A stretch of 64,000 bases of DNA from Antarcticirhabdus aurantiaca (GTDB taxonomy: Bacteria > Pseudomonadota > Alphaproteobacteria > Rhizobiales > Rhizobiaceae), in the NCBI RefSeq assembly GCF_009765365.1, contig NZ_VTOM01000013.1, positions 62,001 through 126,000 on the forward strand, in the 5' to 3' direction. Shown one piece after another: positions 50,510-60,122 of the stretch. Positions within the stretch are counted from its first letter, which is position 1. Every line of letters begins with the position of its first letter. The notes beneath the pieces were generated by a model, which did no database searches, was not told the origin of the DNA, and saw only the letters and a program-made list of their open reading frames with translations. The position numbers and the translations under genes were made by a program.

Positions 50510-51721
50510 ATGGCGTCGAGGCGTTGCGAGGTGGCGGTGGTCGGCGGCGGTCTCGCAGGTGCGGCCGCGGCGATCGCTTTCGCGGCCGAGGGCTTCGACA
50601 CCCTTCTCGCCGCGCCCGCCCCGCCCGAGACCGACCGGCGCTCGACCGCGCTCATCGGACGATCCGTGGCCTTCCTGTCGGCGATCGGCGTCTTCGAGGC
50701 GGCGCGTCCGCATGCCGAGGCGCTGCGCTCCATGCGGCTCATCGACGACACGGGACGTCTCCTGAAGGCGCCGACCGTCGAGTTCCGGGCGAGCGAGATC
50801 GGCGTCTCGGCCTTCGGCTACAACATCCTCAACACCGACCTCGCCGCGGCTCTCGCCGGGCGGGCCGCAGCGCTCTCCTCGCACCTCACGACCGTCGAAG
50901 CGCGCGTCGAGGAAATCCGCTTCGAGGACGATCACGCGGTGCTCGATCTCGGCGAGGCGGGAACGTGGCGAGCGCAGCTCGTCGTCGGCGCCGACGGTCG
51001 TCGCTCGATCGCCCGCGAAAAGGCCGGCATCGCAGCTCGCGAATGGCGCTATCCACAGACCGCGCTCGTCTTCAACTTCGAGCATGCTCGGGCGCACGAT
51101 GGCGTCTCGAACGAGTTCCACACCCGCAGCGGCCCCTTCACGCAGGTTCCGTTGCCCGGCTCGCGATCGTCGCTGGTCTGGGTCGAGGCGCCCGACCGGG
51201 CGGACCTCTACGCCGACCTGAAGCCGGAGCGCCTCGGCGCGGTCGTCGAGCAGAAGCTCCACTCGATTCTCGGAGCCGTCACCGTCGAGGAGCCGATCCA
51301 GCGCTTTCCTTTGTCCGGGCTGTCCGCCGCGGCGATGTCGGGCCCGCGCCTGGCGCTCGTCGGCGAAGCGGCGCATGCCTTTCCGCCGATCGGGGCGCAG
51401 GGGCTCAATCTCGGTCTGCGCGACGTGGAGGCGCTCGTGTCGGCCGTGCGCAACGGCCGCGACGATCCCGGCAGCGCCTCCGTCCTGAGGCGCTACGCTC
51501 AAGGCCGGGTCGGCGACGTGTCGAGCCGGTCGAGCGGCGTCGATCTGCTCAACCGCTCGCTTCTCGCCGACTTCCTGCCCGTTCAGGCCGCCCGCAGCGT
51601 CGGCCTCGGAGCGCTCCGCAACGTCGGCTTTCTGCGCCATTTCGCCATGCGCGAGGGCATCTCGCCGGGCGCGGGTTTCACCGGCATTCCCCGGTCAGTT
51701 CGGGAAGGGATCGACGGGTAG
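50510..51721 (+). CDS. UbiH/UbiF/Coq6-family FAD-dependent hydroxylase
   Basis: Class A flavin monooxygenase, probably hydroxylating the ubiquinone ring. FAD GxGxxG motif VVGGGLAGAAAA near the N-terminus, the DG motif GADGRRS, and LVGEAAHAFPPIGAQGLNLG, the Ubi-specific FAD/ribityl motif. 403 aa. GGGAGCAG before the ATG. Ring-position specificity cannot be read from the sequence. Its 3' end overlaps the convergent AEC gene by 27 bp. Confidence 0.9.
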   Translation: MASRRCEVAVVGGGLAGAAAAIAFAAEGFDTLLAAPAPPETDRRSTALIGRSVAFLSAIGVFEAARPHAEALRSMRLIDDTGRLLKAPTVEFRASEIGVSAFGYNILNTDLAAALAGRAAALSSHLTTVEARVEEIRFEDDHAVLDLGEAGTWRAQLVVGADGRRSIAREKAGIAAREWRYPQTALVFNFEHARAHDGVSNEFHTRSGPFTQVPLPGSRSSLVWVEAPDRADLYADLKPERLGAVVEQKLHSILGAVTVEEPIQRFPLSGLSAAAMSGPRLALVGEAAHAFPPIGAQGLNLGLRDVEALVSAVRNGRDDPGSASVLRRYAQGRVGDVSSRSSGVDLLNRSLLADFLPVQAARSVGLGALRNVGFLRHFAMREGISPGAGFTGIPRSVREGIDG

Positions 51722-52663
51722 GACACCTGAGGTCAGAAGAATCAGGACACCCGCGACGCTCGCCACGGAGGCGACCGTCGTGACGAGCACGGCGGCGGAG
51801 GCGCGCTCCTGTTCGACGCCGTATTGCTGCGCGATGACGAAGACGTTCGTCGCGGTCGGCAGGCTGGCGAGAAGCACGGCGCTCTTCACCCATACCGGAT
51901 CGAAGTCGCCGACGAGTCCGAGAAGAAGCCAGGCGAGCAGCGGATGGACCGCCAGCTTCGCGACCATGATCGCGCCGAGACCGGCCCGGGCGCCGCGGCT
52001 CGTCGCCCGTGACTGAAGGGTGATGCCCATCAGGAAGAGCGCGCAGGGTGCCGCCGCGCCGGCCAGGATCGCGACGAGCCGCGAGACCGGCTCGGGCAGT
52101 TCGACCCTCAGGACGGCGAGGCTCAGGCCGACGATGGTCGCGATGATGAAGGGGTGGCCGAGGATGCGTTTCAGCACCGTCAGCGCGAGTCGCACCGGGC
52201 TCTCCCGCCGCTCGCCCGACAGCGCCATCATCAGCGGCGCGAGCGCGAAGTGCAGCGTGTTGTCGAAGCAGAAGACGAGGGCGACCGGCACCGCGGCGCC
52301 CGGCCCGAAGGCGGCGATCGCGAGGCCCGGCCCCATGTAGCCGATGTTGCCGTAAGCGGAAGCGAGGCCGTCGATCGTCGCCTCGGCCGTTCCGACGCGG
52401 CCGCGGCGGCGGCGCAGGACGTAGCCGGCGAGGAACATCAGGAAGGTCGCGAGCGTCGTCGCGCCGACGAAGGCGGGATGCGCGAGCTCCTCCACCGGCG
52501 TCTTCATCAAAAGCTGAACGAACAGCGCGGGAAGCGCGATGTAGACGACGAAGAGGCTCAGCCAGACGGTGGCGGCCGGCGGCTGCGGATGGAGGCGCGA
52601 GGCGAGAAAGCCGAGGCCGATGAGCGCGAAGAAGGGAGCGATGAGCCCGAAGACGCCCATCAT
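51695..52663 (-). CDS. AEC-family transporter (auxin efflux carrier-like permease)
   Basis: Inner-membrane carrier; family members export or exchange organic acids and related small molecules. About ten hydrophobic segments in 322 aa in the two five-helix halves of the fold, with the broken helix region SAYGNIGYMGPGLA and the matching second-half string LPTATNVFVIAQQYG. Adjacent ATGs at 52663 and 52660 follow AGGAGG. The substrate cannot be assigned from context. Confidence 0.88.
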   Translation of the reverse strand: MMGVFGLIAPFFALIGLGFLASRLHPQPPAATVWLSLFVVYIALPALFVQLLMKTPVEELAHPAFVGATTLATFLMFLAGYVLRRRRGRVGTAEATIDGLASAYGNIGYMGPGLAIAAFGPGAAVPVALVFCFDNTLHFALAPLMMALSGERRESPVRLALTVLKRILGHPFIIATIVGLSLAVLRVELPEPVSRLVAILAGAAAPCALFLMGITLQSRATSRGARAGLGAIMVAKLAVHPLLAWLLLGLVGDFDPVWVKSAVLLASLPTATNVFVIAQQYGVEQERASAAVLVTTVASVASVAGVLILLTSGVLPVDPFPN

Positions 52664-52808
52664 CGGCGGTGTCGCCTCCTGGCGTCGGCTGGGTCCGCAG
52701 CTATGCGCGCGAGCGGCAGCAGGACGATGGCTGCCAGCCTTGGCATTGCGCTTGCGTGTCGGGATCGTGACGGAATAACAACGGTGCCATAACGGAGCCT
52801 GCCGCCTG

Positions 52809-53132
52809 ATGCAAACCGCCCGATTCTTTATCGGCCAGATCGTGAAGCACCGGATCTTCCCCTTCCGCGGCGTGATCTTCGACGTCGATCCCGAGTTCGA
52901 CAACACCGAGGAATGGTACCAGGCGATCCCCGAGGAGATCCGGCCGCGCAAGGACCAGCCGTTCTACCATCTCTTCGCGGAGAACGCCGAGAGCGAATAC
53001 ATCGCCTATGTGTCGGAGCAGAACCTTCTGCCGGACGACAGCGGCAAGCCCGTGCGTCATCCCCAGATCGCCGAAGTCTTCGACGGGCCGCAGAACGGCG
53101 TCTACAAGCTGAAGATCGCCCACCGCAACTGA
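52809..53132 (+). CDS. hspQ: Heat-shock protein HspQ (hemimethylated DNA-binding-like)
   Basis: Small beta-barrel protein that binds hemimethylated DNA and, in enterobacteria, acts as a Lon specificity enhancer. The 107-aa product contains GQIVKHRIFPFRGVIFDVDP, the WYQAIP string and QPFYHLFAEN, all family marks. It is the only gene between the AEC start and the IalB-family 3' end. A heat-shock promoter was looked for in the 145 bp upstream but none is convincing. Confidence 0.93.
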   Translation: MQTARFFIGQIVKHRIFPFRGVIFDVDPEFDNTEEWYQAIPEEIRPRKDQPFYHLFAENAESEYIAYVSEQNLLPDDSGKPVRHPQIAEVFDGPQNGVYKLKIAHRN

Positions 53133-53155
53133 CGGCGGACCAGCGGGCGCATGTT

Positions 53156-53190
53156 CAAAACGAAACGGCGGCCCCGAGGTGCCGCCGTTC
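53156..53190. terminator. Terminator between convergent hspQ and the IalB-family gene
   Basis: AACGGCGGC-N8-GCCGCCGTT forms a 9-bp stem (53164-53189). On the minus strand it is followed by TCGTTTTG, giving a fair intrinsic terminator for the IalB-family gene. It may also work for hspQ, although the plus-strand T-run is poor. Confidence 0.65.
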
Positions 53191-53217
53191 GTTCGTCTCG
53201 AAACGGATCGCCCGCTG

Positions 53218-53895
53218 TTACTGAGCGGTGCCGGCGTTCGCCTTGGCGGCGTTCTGCGCTTCCTCGAACTTCTGGCGGCGCGCCTCGGCCTGGGCCTGGA
53301 GAGCCGAGTTGAGCTGCTCCTGGCTCTGCGCGAGCGCCGAGGCGTCCTGGGCCGGCCCGTCGAAGGCCTGCGTGAAGCCGCTCAGCGTCACCTTCACCGG
53401 GTTCGGCTGGCGCTGGAAGTTGACCGAGGTCACCTGCAGCTCCTTGCCGCGCTTCATCGAGGCGATCATGGCGTCGGTCAGCTCGGCTTCGGCGATGCAG
53501 CGGTCGGGGAAGCAGACGGAGTAGTTCAGTGCCTGCGGGGCGTTGCCGTCGATCTTCAGCTGAACGCCGGCCGGGATCACGCGGCCGGTCGGAACGACGG
53601 CCTGGATCACCTTCTGGTTCACCTTGCCGGTGACGGCGATGAGGTTCACGGCCGTGACGAGCTGCCGGGTCTCGGCAATCACCGTGTACTGGGTGTTGCA
53701 GATGTTGTTCTCGCCCTGCGGCGAGCAGACCTTGAACCATTCTGTCGGTAGCACGCCCTTGGCACCACCCGCGGCCGGGGCGGCCGGCGCGGCGGGTGCC
53801 TGTTGCGCCATCGCGACGGTGCCGAGGGAGACCAGGGCGGCGAGACCGGCCACGGCGATGCGCGCGGAGCGCGGGAGGATCTGGGAGAGCGTCAC
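53218..53895 (-). CDS. Invasion-associated locus B (IalB) family protein
   Basis: Exported protein of the IalB family, named after the Bartonella gene linked to erythrocyte invasion; free-living Rhizobiales carry many copies, so a virulence role should not be assumed. Signal peptide ending AMAQ near residue 31, an Ala/Pro spacer, then the domain with cysteine pairs VCSPQGENNICNTQ and VCFPDRC. The last ~50 residues are a charged Ala/Gln helix. GTG start, 225 aa. Confidence 0.88.
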   Translation of the reverse strand: MTLSQILPRSARIAVAGLAALVSLGTVAMAQQAPAAPAAPAAGGAKGVLPTEWFKVCSPQGENNICNTQYTVIAETRQLVTAVNLIAVTGKVNQKVIQAVVPTGRVIPAGVQLKIDGNAPQALNYSVCFPDRCIAEAELTDAMIASMKRGKELQVTSVNFQRQPNPVKVTLSGFTQAFDGPAQDASALAQSQEQLNSALQAQAEARRQKFEEAQNAAKANAGTAQ

Positions 53896-54103
53896 AGCTG
53901 TGCCATCCTTGTGTCAGCGAGGTTCGGCGAAGGGTGTCGGACCCGTCCGACGCGGCCCGCTAGGTCCGCAGTCTTTCGAAATTGAGGCCCTTTGAAGGCC
54001 CGCATTAGGGCTTGCCCAAGGCCCGGTCCAGCCTCTACCCCGTAGAAAAAACATAGTCTCCGGCGATCCTCGCCGCATCCCGAGCACAGGACGACGATGA
54101 CCC

Positions 54104-55960
54104 ATGGCGTTGGTTTGGCGTGACGCATTTCCGGCTTCCAGGCTCCTCGGCGCGGTGGCCGCGGCGATGCTGGCGCTTGGAAACGCCCCGCCGGCGCTCG
54201 CAGCCCCGATGCACGGCATCGCCATGCAGGGCGAGCCTGCCCTGGCGCCCGGCTTCGACCACCTGCCCTTCGTCAACCCGGACGCGCCGAAGGGCGGCAC
54301 GATGCGCTACGGCGTCTACGGCACCTTCGACAACCTCAACCCGGTGATCGTGCGCGGCGCCCTGACCACGGCGCGCGGCATCTGGTTCGATCCCGAATTC
54401 GGCAACCTCGTCTTCGAGCCCTTGATGTGGCGCTCGCCCGACGAGCCCTTCACGCTCTACGGGCTCGTCGCCGAGAGCGTCGAGACCGACGAGGAGCGCA
54501 CCTTCGTCGAGTTCACGCTCAATCCGGCCGCCCGCTTCTCGGACGGCAAGCCGGTCCGGGTCGAGGACGTTCTCTTCACGACCGAGATGCTGTCCCAGGT
54601 CGGCCTCGTGCGGCCGCAATACACCAACTGGCTCTCCAAGGTCGCGAAGATCGAGAAGGTCGGCGAGCGGGGCGTGCGCTTCACCTTCAACGAGAAGGCC
54701 GACCGCGAGTTGCCACTTCTCCTGGCCGGACTGCCGGTGCTGCCCGAGCACGGCTTCGACCGTGCGACCTTCGGCCAGACGACGTTGAAGCCCGTGATCG
54801 GCTCCGGCCCCTACGTGATCGACCGCGTCGTGCCCGGCCAGCGCATCGTCTACCGCAAGAACCCGGACTATTGGGGCCGGAACTTGCCCATCAAGCGCGG
54901 CCTCGACAATTACGACGAGATCGTCGTCGAATATTTCCGCAACCAGAATGCCCAGTTCGAGGGCTTCCAGAAGGGCTTGTTCTTCGTCTACGCCGACGGC
55001 AGCCCGGAGCACTGGCGCTCGGCCTACGACTTCCCGGCCGTGCGCGACGGCCGCGTCGTCAAGGAGGAATTCGAGACGGGCCGCCCGGCCGGCGTCTACG
55101 GCTTCTTCTTCAACACGCGCCGTCCCTTGTTCCAGGACCGCCGCGTGCGTACGGCGCTCGGCCTCCTCTACGACTTCGATTGGGCCAACAAGAACCTTTA
55201 TTACGGCGCTTACCGCCGGATCGAGGGCTACTTCGCCGATTCGGAACTCTCCAGCGTCGGCCGGCCCGCGGACGAGCGGGAGAAGGCTCTTCTCGCACGC
55301 TTTCCCGATGCCGTGGCTCCCGAGGTGATGGACGGCTCCTGGCGACCGCCGGCGAGCGACGCCTCGGGCGCCGACCGCAAGCTGATGAAGGATGCGGTCG
55401 ACATGCTCAAGGAGGCCGGCTACGCCTTCCACGGTGCGCGGCTCGTGGGTCCGGACGGCCGTCCCTTCGCCTTCGAGATCCTCGTCCAGAACGCCGACCA
55501 GCAGCGCATCGCGCTGGGCTATCAGCGCACCCTTGCCCGCGTCGGCATCGCCGCCTCCATCCGCCTCGTCGACGATGCGCAGTACCAGCTTCGCAAGACG
55601 AGCTTCGACTACGACGTGCTCATCTCGGCCTTCAACCCGACGCTCTCGCCCGGCGCCGAGCAGCGCGGCCGCTGGGGCTCCGCGGCGGCAACGGCGTCCG
55701 GCTCGTTCAACTATGCCGGCGTCGCCAATCCCGCCGTCGATGCCCTCATCGACGCGATGACGGCGGCGCGGACGAAGGAGGACTTCGTCGCCGCGGTGCG
55801 CGCCTATGACCGCGTCCTGATCACCGAAGCCTACGTCGTGCCGCTCTTCTACGTCGGCGAACAATGGCTCGCCCGCTGGAGCTTCATCCGCCACCCCGAC
55901 AGGACGCCGCTCAACGGCTACCACCTGCCGTCCTTCTGGCGCGAGCCGGACGCGCCCTGA
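54104..55960 (+). CDS. ABC transporter substrate-binding protein, family 5 (YejA-like)
   Basis: Periplasmic binding protein for oligopeptides or similar ligands. Signal peptide with AAMLALGNAPPALAAP (cleavage near residue 33), then the SBP_bac_5 fold of about 580 residues with SDGKPVRVEDVLFT and GSGPYVIDRVVPGQ. 618 aa, close to YejA. No permease or ATPase gene is adjacent, so it either serves a transporter elsewhere or has another role. No good ribosome binding site is visible at 54104. Confidence 0.92.
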   Translation: MALVWRDAFPASRLLGAVAAAMLALGNAPPALAAPMHGIAMQGEPALAPGFDHLPFVNPDAPKGGTMRYGVYGTFDNLNPVIVRGALTTARGIWFDPEFGNLVFEPLMWRSPDEPFTLYGLVAESVETDEERTFVEFTLNPAARFSDGKPVRVEDVLFTTEMLSQVGLVRPQYTNWLSKVAKIEKVGERGVRFTFNEKADRELPLLLAGLPVLPEHGFDRATFGQTTLKPVIGSGPYVIDRVVPGQRIVYRKNPDYWGRNLPIKRGLDNYDEIVVEYFRNQNAQFEGFQKGLFFVYADGSPEHWRSAYDFPAVRDGRVVKEEFETGRPAGVYGFFFNTRRPLFQDRRVRTALGLLYDFDWANKNLYYGAYRRIEGYFADSELSSVGRPADEREKALLARFPDAVAPEVMDGSWRPPASDASGADRKLMKDAVDMLKEAGYAFHGARLVGPDGRPFAFEILVQNADQQRIALGYQRTLARVGIAASIRLVDDAQYQLRKTSFDYDVLISAFNPTLSPGAEQRGRWGSAAATASGSFNYAGVANPAVDALIDAMTAARTKEDFVAAVRAYDRVLITEAYVVPLFYVGEQWLARWSFIRHPDRTPLNGYHLPSFWREPDAP

Positions 55961-55969
55961 TCGCGCCGA

Positions 55970-56152
55970 TCAGTCCGCCCTGAACGGAAGCTCGGACTCC
56001 GGGCCGCTCTTCTCCGCGTCGTCGGAGTCGGCGGGCTGGACCATTCCCGGCTGCTCGTCCTCCGCCGCCTTCGACGGCAGGCTGGAGGATGCCAGCGCCG
56101 TGACGCAGGTCGTCACGAGCGCGAACAGGATGGAGAAGACGGCGTTGTGCAT
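55970..56152 (-). CDS. Small exported or membrane peptide of unknown function
   Basis: 60-aa product: hydrophobic segment at residues 4-22 (FSILFALVTTCVTALA) then a mature tail rich in Asp, Glu, Ser and Pro. GAGGAG lies 8 bp before the ATG, which supports translation. The stop is 9 bp from the convergent binding-protein stop. No family recognised. Confidence 0.55.
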   Translation of the reverse strand: MHNAVFSILFALVTTCVTALASSSLPSKAAEDEQPGMVQPADSDDAEKSGPESELPFRAD

Positions 56153-56226
56153 GGTCGGCTCCTCGGCGTTACGGCGCGACGGCAGGTAAGCCTGCCATCG
56201 TTTCCGAATTGTGACGCCGCGCCGCC

Positions 56227-59200
56227 TCAGGCAGCCTTCTTCTGCATCTCGTCGACGAAGCGGGCGAGTTGCGTCGCCACCGCCGCCGAACCGTTGAGCC
56301 GCTTCTCCGGGGTTGCCCAGTCGCGCACGAGGACGATCGACTGGTCGGGCCGGATCTTGGCGCTGGAGCCCTGCTCCGAGATGAAGCGCACGAGCGCCGC
56401 CGGGTCGGCGAAGTTCTTCTCACGGAACTGGATGACGATGCCCTTCGGGCCGGCGTCCAGCTTCTCGATGTTCGCCTTGCGGCACAGCGACTTGATGAAG
56501 ACCACCTTCAGGAGATGCTCGACCTCCGTCGGCATCGGTCCGAAGCGGTCGATCAGCTCGGCGCCGAAGGCGTCGATCTCGCGGGCATTCTCCAGCTCCG
56601 CCAAGCGCCGGTAGAGGCCCATGCGCAGCTGCAGGTCCGGGATGTAGCTTTCCGGGATCATGACGGCCGTGCCGAGCGTGATCTGCGGCGACCAGTGGCC
56701 GTCCGTTTCCACCGCCTCGCCCTTCATTTCGGCCACCGCCTCCTCCAGCATCTGCTGGTAGAGTTCGAAGCCGACTTCCTTGATGTGGCCGGACTGCTCG
56801 TCGCCGAGGAGATTGCCCGCGCCGCGCTGGTCGAGGTCGTGGCTCGCCAGCTGGAAGCCAGCGCCGAGCGTGTCGAGCGACTGAAGCACCTTCAGCCGCC
56901 GGTCGGCGCCCTTGGTCGGCGTCTTGTTGGCGGGGATGGTCATCAGCGCGTAGGCGCGCAGCTTCGAGCGTCCGACGCGTCCGCGCAGCTGGTAGAGCTG
57001 CGCGAGGCCGAACATGTCGGCGCGGTGGACGATCATCGTGTTGGCCGAGGGGATGTCGAGACCCGACTCCACGATCGTCGTCGAAAGCAGCACGTCATAC
57101 TGCCCCTCGTAGAAGGCGTTCATGATGTCGTCGAGCTCGCCCGCCGCCATCTGCCCGTGGGCGACGGCGACCTTCAGCTCGGGCACGTGCGTCTCCAGGA
57201 ACTCGCGAATGCCCGCGAGATCCGCGAGGCGCGGTGCGACGTAGAAGCTCTGCCCGCCGCGATAGCGCTCGCGCAGGAGCGTCTCGCGCACCACCAGCGG
57301 GTCGAAGGGCGTGACGAAGGTGCGCACCGCCATGCGATCCACAGGCGGCGTGGTGATGAGCGACAGCTCGCGAACGCCAGTCAGCGCCAGCTGGAGCGTG
57401 CGCGGGATCGGCGTTGCCGAGAGCGTCAGGACGTGGACATCCGACTTCAGCTCCTTCAGCCGCTCCTTGTGCTTCACGCCGAAGTGCTGCTCTTCGTCGA
57501 TGATCAGGAGGCCGAGGTTCTTGAAGGTCACGCCCTTGCCGAGCAGCGCGTGGGTGCCGACCACGATGTCGACCTGTCCGGCCGTCAGGCCCTTCTTCGT
57601 TTCGGCCAACTCCTTCGTCGTCACCAGCCGCGAGGCCTGCGCGACGTTGAGCGGCAGGCCGCGGAAGCGCTCGGCGAAGGTCTTGAAGTGCTGGCGCGCG
57701 AGCAACGTCGTCGGAACGACCACGGCGACCTGCAACCCGTTCATCGCCGCGATGAAGGCGGCGCGCAGCGCGACCTCCGTCTTGCCGAAGCCGACGTCGC
57801 CGCAGACCAGCCGGTCCATCGGCCGGCCCATGCCGAGGTCGTCGGCGACGGCGTCGATGGCGTTCTGCTGGTCCTCGGTTTCCTCGTAAGGGAAGCGCGC
57901 GGCGAACTCGCCCCAGAGCCCTTCCGGCGGCACGAGGCGCGGTGCGGGGCGCATCTGCCGCTCGGCGGCGATGCGGATGAGCCCGCCGGCCATGTCGAGC
58001 AGCCGCTTCTTCAGCTTGGCCTTGCGCGCCTGCCAGGCACCGCCGCCGAGCTTGTCGAGCACCGCCTCCGAGCCCTCGCCGCCGTAGCGCGACAGGAGTT
58101 CGATGTTCTCGACCGGCAGGAACAGCCGGTTGTCGTTGGCGTAGTGCAGCTCCAGGCAGTCGTGCGGCGCCCCCGCCGCCTCGATGGTGCGCAGGCCCAC
58201 GAAGCGCCCGATGCCGTGGTCGACGTGGACGACGATGTCGCCTTCGTCGAGGCCCGAAACCTCCGAGATGAAGTCCGAGCCCTTGCGCTTGCGCCGCCCG
58301 CGCCGCACCAGCCGGTCGCCGAGGATGTCCTGCTCGGCGACGACCGCCAGCCGATCCGTCTCGAAGCCCGCCTCGATGCCGAGAACGGCGGTCGCGACGA
58401 GGTTCTTGGGCGTCTCGTTCGCCTGCTTCAGGTTCTCGACCGGCTTCAGCCCTTCGAGCCCGTGCTCCTTGACGACTTCGGCGAGGCGCTCGCGCGAGCC
58501 CTCCGTCCAGGCCGCGAGGATGACGCGCTTGCCGCTCGCGCGAAGGCGGCCGATGTGATACACCGCCGCGTTGAAGACGTTGGCGTCGCTCGTCGCGCGC
58601 TCGGCCGCGAAGTTGCGGCCGCGTTCGACGTCGAGGTTGAAGGTGTCGCGCCCGCCGGCATCGGTGATGCCATAGGCGGACAGGCGGATCGGATCGACGA
58701 TGGCGAGCCAGGCCGCGAGGTCGCCTTCGGACAGGTAGAGGTCGTCCGGCTCGACCGGATTGTAGGGCACCGCGTCGCCCGAGGCCTCCTTCGGCGCGCG
58801 GGTGCGGGCCTCGAAATGGTCGACGACGGTCTTGCGCCGCTCGCCCACCGCCTCGGCGACGAGATGGTCGAGGACGACGGGCATGCCCTCGACGTAGTCG
58901 AACAGCGTGTCGGTCGTCTCGTAGAACAGTGGCAGCCAGTGCTCCATCCCGGAGAAGCGGCGCCCCTCCGAGATCGCTGCATAGAGAGCATCGTTGCGCT
59001 GCGCAGCACCGAAGCGGCGCAGATAGTTCTGGCGGAAGCGGCTGATCGTCTCGTCGCGGATCGCGATCTCGGACACCGGCGCGAGGTCGAAGCTCTTCTT
59101 CTGCGCGATCGTGCGCTGGCTCGCGGGATCGAAGGAGCGGATCGATTCCAGCGTGTCGCCGAAGAAGTCGAGGCGCACGGGCTCGGCTTCGCCCGGCGCC

Positions 59201-59736
59201 CAGAGGTCGAGGATGCCGCCGCGCACGGCGAACTCGCCGCGCTCGCGCACCGTCGCGACGCGCTCGAAACCGCCGCGGCCGAGCACGCGCACGATGTCGT
59301 CCATGGCGATGCGGTTGCCCGCGCGCGCCGAGATCGACTCCTCCGCCAGCATCGAGGCTGGCGGCATGCGCTGGAGCATGGCGTTGGCGGTGGTCAGCAC
59401 GACCGCCCGGTGCGGCTCCTTCTTCAGCGCGACGAGGGCGCTCATGGCGGCCAGGCGCCGCGCCGCGACCTCAGAGGACGGGCCGACGCGGTCGTAGGGC
59501 AGGCAGTCCCAGGCCGGCAGCGTCAGGACGGGAAGTTCGGGCGCGACGAATCGCAGCGCGTCCTCGAGGTCGGCGATGCCGTTGCCGTCGCGCATGACGA
59601 AGACGACGGGCTTCTTGCCGCCGCGCAGGCGCGCGATCTCGGCGATCAGGAAGGGCTCGTAGCCGTCGAGGACGTTGCCGATCGACAGCCCGGCGCCGCG
59701 CTCCAGCGCCTTCTTCAACGGTTCGGTCAGGCTCAT
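56227..59736 (-). CDS. mfd: Transcription-repair coupling factor Mfd
   Basis: Translocase that removes RNA polymerase stalled at lesions and recruits UvrABC. Order: UvrB-homology region, RNAP-interaction domain (about residues 470-560), superfamily 2 motor with Walker A GDVGFGKTE near residue 648 and DEEQHFGV near 744, TRG motif region, and the C-terminal D7 regulatory domain. 1169 aa, full length. The ATG at 59736 overlaps the sdhE stop by 4 bp, so the two are coupled. Confidence 0.97.
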   Translation of the reverse strand: MSLTEPLKKALERGAGLSIGNVLDGYEPFLIAEIARLRGGKKPVVFVMRDGNGIADLEDALRFVAPELPVLTLPAWDCLPYDRVGPSSEVAARRLAAMSALVALKKEPHRAVVLTTANAMLQRMPPASMLAEESISARAGNRIAMDDIVRVLGRGGFERVATVRERGEFAVRGGILDLWAPGEAEPVRLDFFGDTLESIRSFDPASQRTIAQKKSFDLAPVSEIAIRDETISRFRQNYLRRFGAAQRNDALYAAISEGRRFSGMEHWLPLFYETTDTLFDYVEGMPVVLDHLVAEAVGERRKTVVDHFEARTRAPKEASGDAVPYNPVEPDDLYLSEGDLAAWLAIVDPIRLSAYGITDAGGRDTFNLDVERGRNFAAERATSDANVFNAAVYHIGRLRASGKRVILAAWTEGSRERLAEVVKEHGLEGLKPVENLKQANETPKNLVATAVLGIEAGFETDRLAVVAEQDILGDRLVRRGRRKRKGSDFISEVSGLDEGDIVVHVDHGIGRFVGLRTIEAAGAPHDCLELHYANDNRLFLPVENIELLSRYGGEGSEAVLDKLGGGAWQARKAKLKKRLLDMAGGLIRIAAERQMRPAPRLVPPEGLWGEFAARFPYEETEDQQNAIDAVADDLGMGRPMDRLVCGDVGFGKTEVALRAAFIAAMNGLQVAVVVPTTLLARQHFKTFAERFRGLPLNVAQASRLVTTKELAETKKGLTAGQVDIVVGTHALLGKGVTFKNLGLLIIDEEQHFGVKHKERLKELKSDVHVLTLSATPIPRTLQLALTGVRELSLITTPPVDRMAVRTFVTPFDPLVVRETLLRERYRGGQSFYVAPRLADLAGIREFLETHVPELKVAVAHGQMAAGELDDIMNAFYEGQYDVLLSTTIVESGLDIPSANTMIVHRADMFGLAQLYQLRGRVGRSKLRAYALMTIPANKTPTKGADRRLKVLQSLDTLGAGFQLASHDLDQRGAGNLLGDEQSGHIKEVGFELYQQMLEEAVAEMKGEAVETDGHWSPQITLGTAVMIPESYIPDLQLRMGLYRRLAELENAREIDAFGAELIDRFGPMPTEVEHLLKVVFIKSLCRKANIEKLDAGPKGIVIQFREKNFADPAALVRFISEQGSSAKIRPDQSIVLVRDWATPEKRLNGSAAVATQLARFVDEMQKKAA

Positions 59737-60023
59737 GTCTGCTCGCTCGCGCCGTGGAAGGCGCAGATCCGCCGGAACAGCGGCGTGTCGTAGTTGGCGG
59801 GCGTTTCGGCCTCGCCGGTCATCCACTTGAAGAGGTCGCGGTCGGGCACTTCCATCAGCACCTCGTAGACGTCCATCTCCGCGTCGGTGAGCTTGTCGAT
59901 CTCGGCGTCCGCGAAGCGGCCGAGAACGAGGTCCATCTCGCGGATGCCCCTGTGCCAGGAGCGGAACAGCGCCTTGCGTCGGCGAACGTCGAGGTCGCTC
60001 GATGAGCGCTGCGTGCCAGTCAT
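59733..60023 (-). CDS. sdhE: Succinate dehydrogenase assembly factor SdhE
   Basis: Small helical protein that assists FAD attachment to succinate dehydrogenase. The 96-aa product has RRRKALFRSWHRGIREMD with the RGxxE motif (R-G-I-R-E) needed for flavinylation, then VLGRFAD and the ETLLEVPDRDLF-like string EVLMEVPDRDLFKWM. It precedes mfd with a 4-bp overlap and is divergent from recG, a conserved arrangement in Rhizobiales. Confidence 0.93.
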   Translation of the reverse strand: MTGTQRSSSDLDVRRRKALFRSWHRGIREMDLVLGRFADAEIDKLTDAEMDVYEVLMEVPDRDLFKWMTGEAETPANYDTPLFRRICAFHGASEQT

Positions 60024-60122
60024 GCCGGAAACCTGTCTCGTGGATTCCGTCCATATATAGGTGCTGTTTCCGCCTGTCAGCGGCTTTCCCGAGGGGTTTC
60101 GGGTCGCTACAGACAGGAGCCG

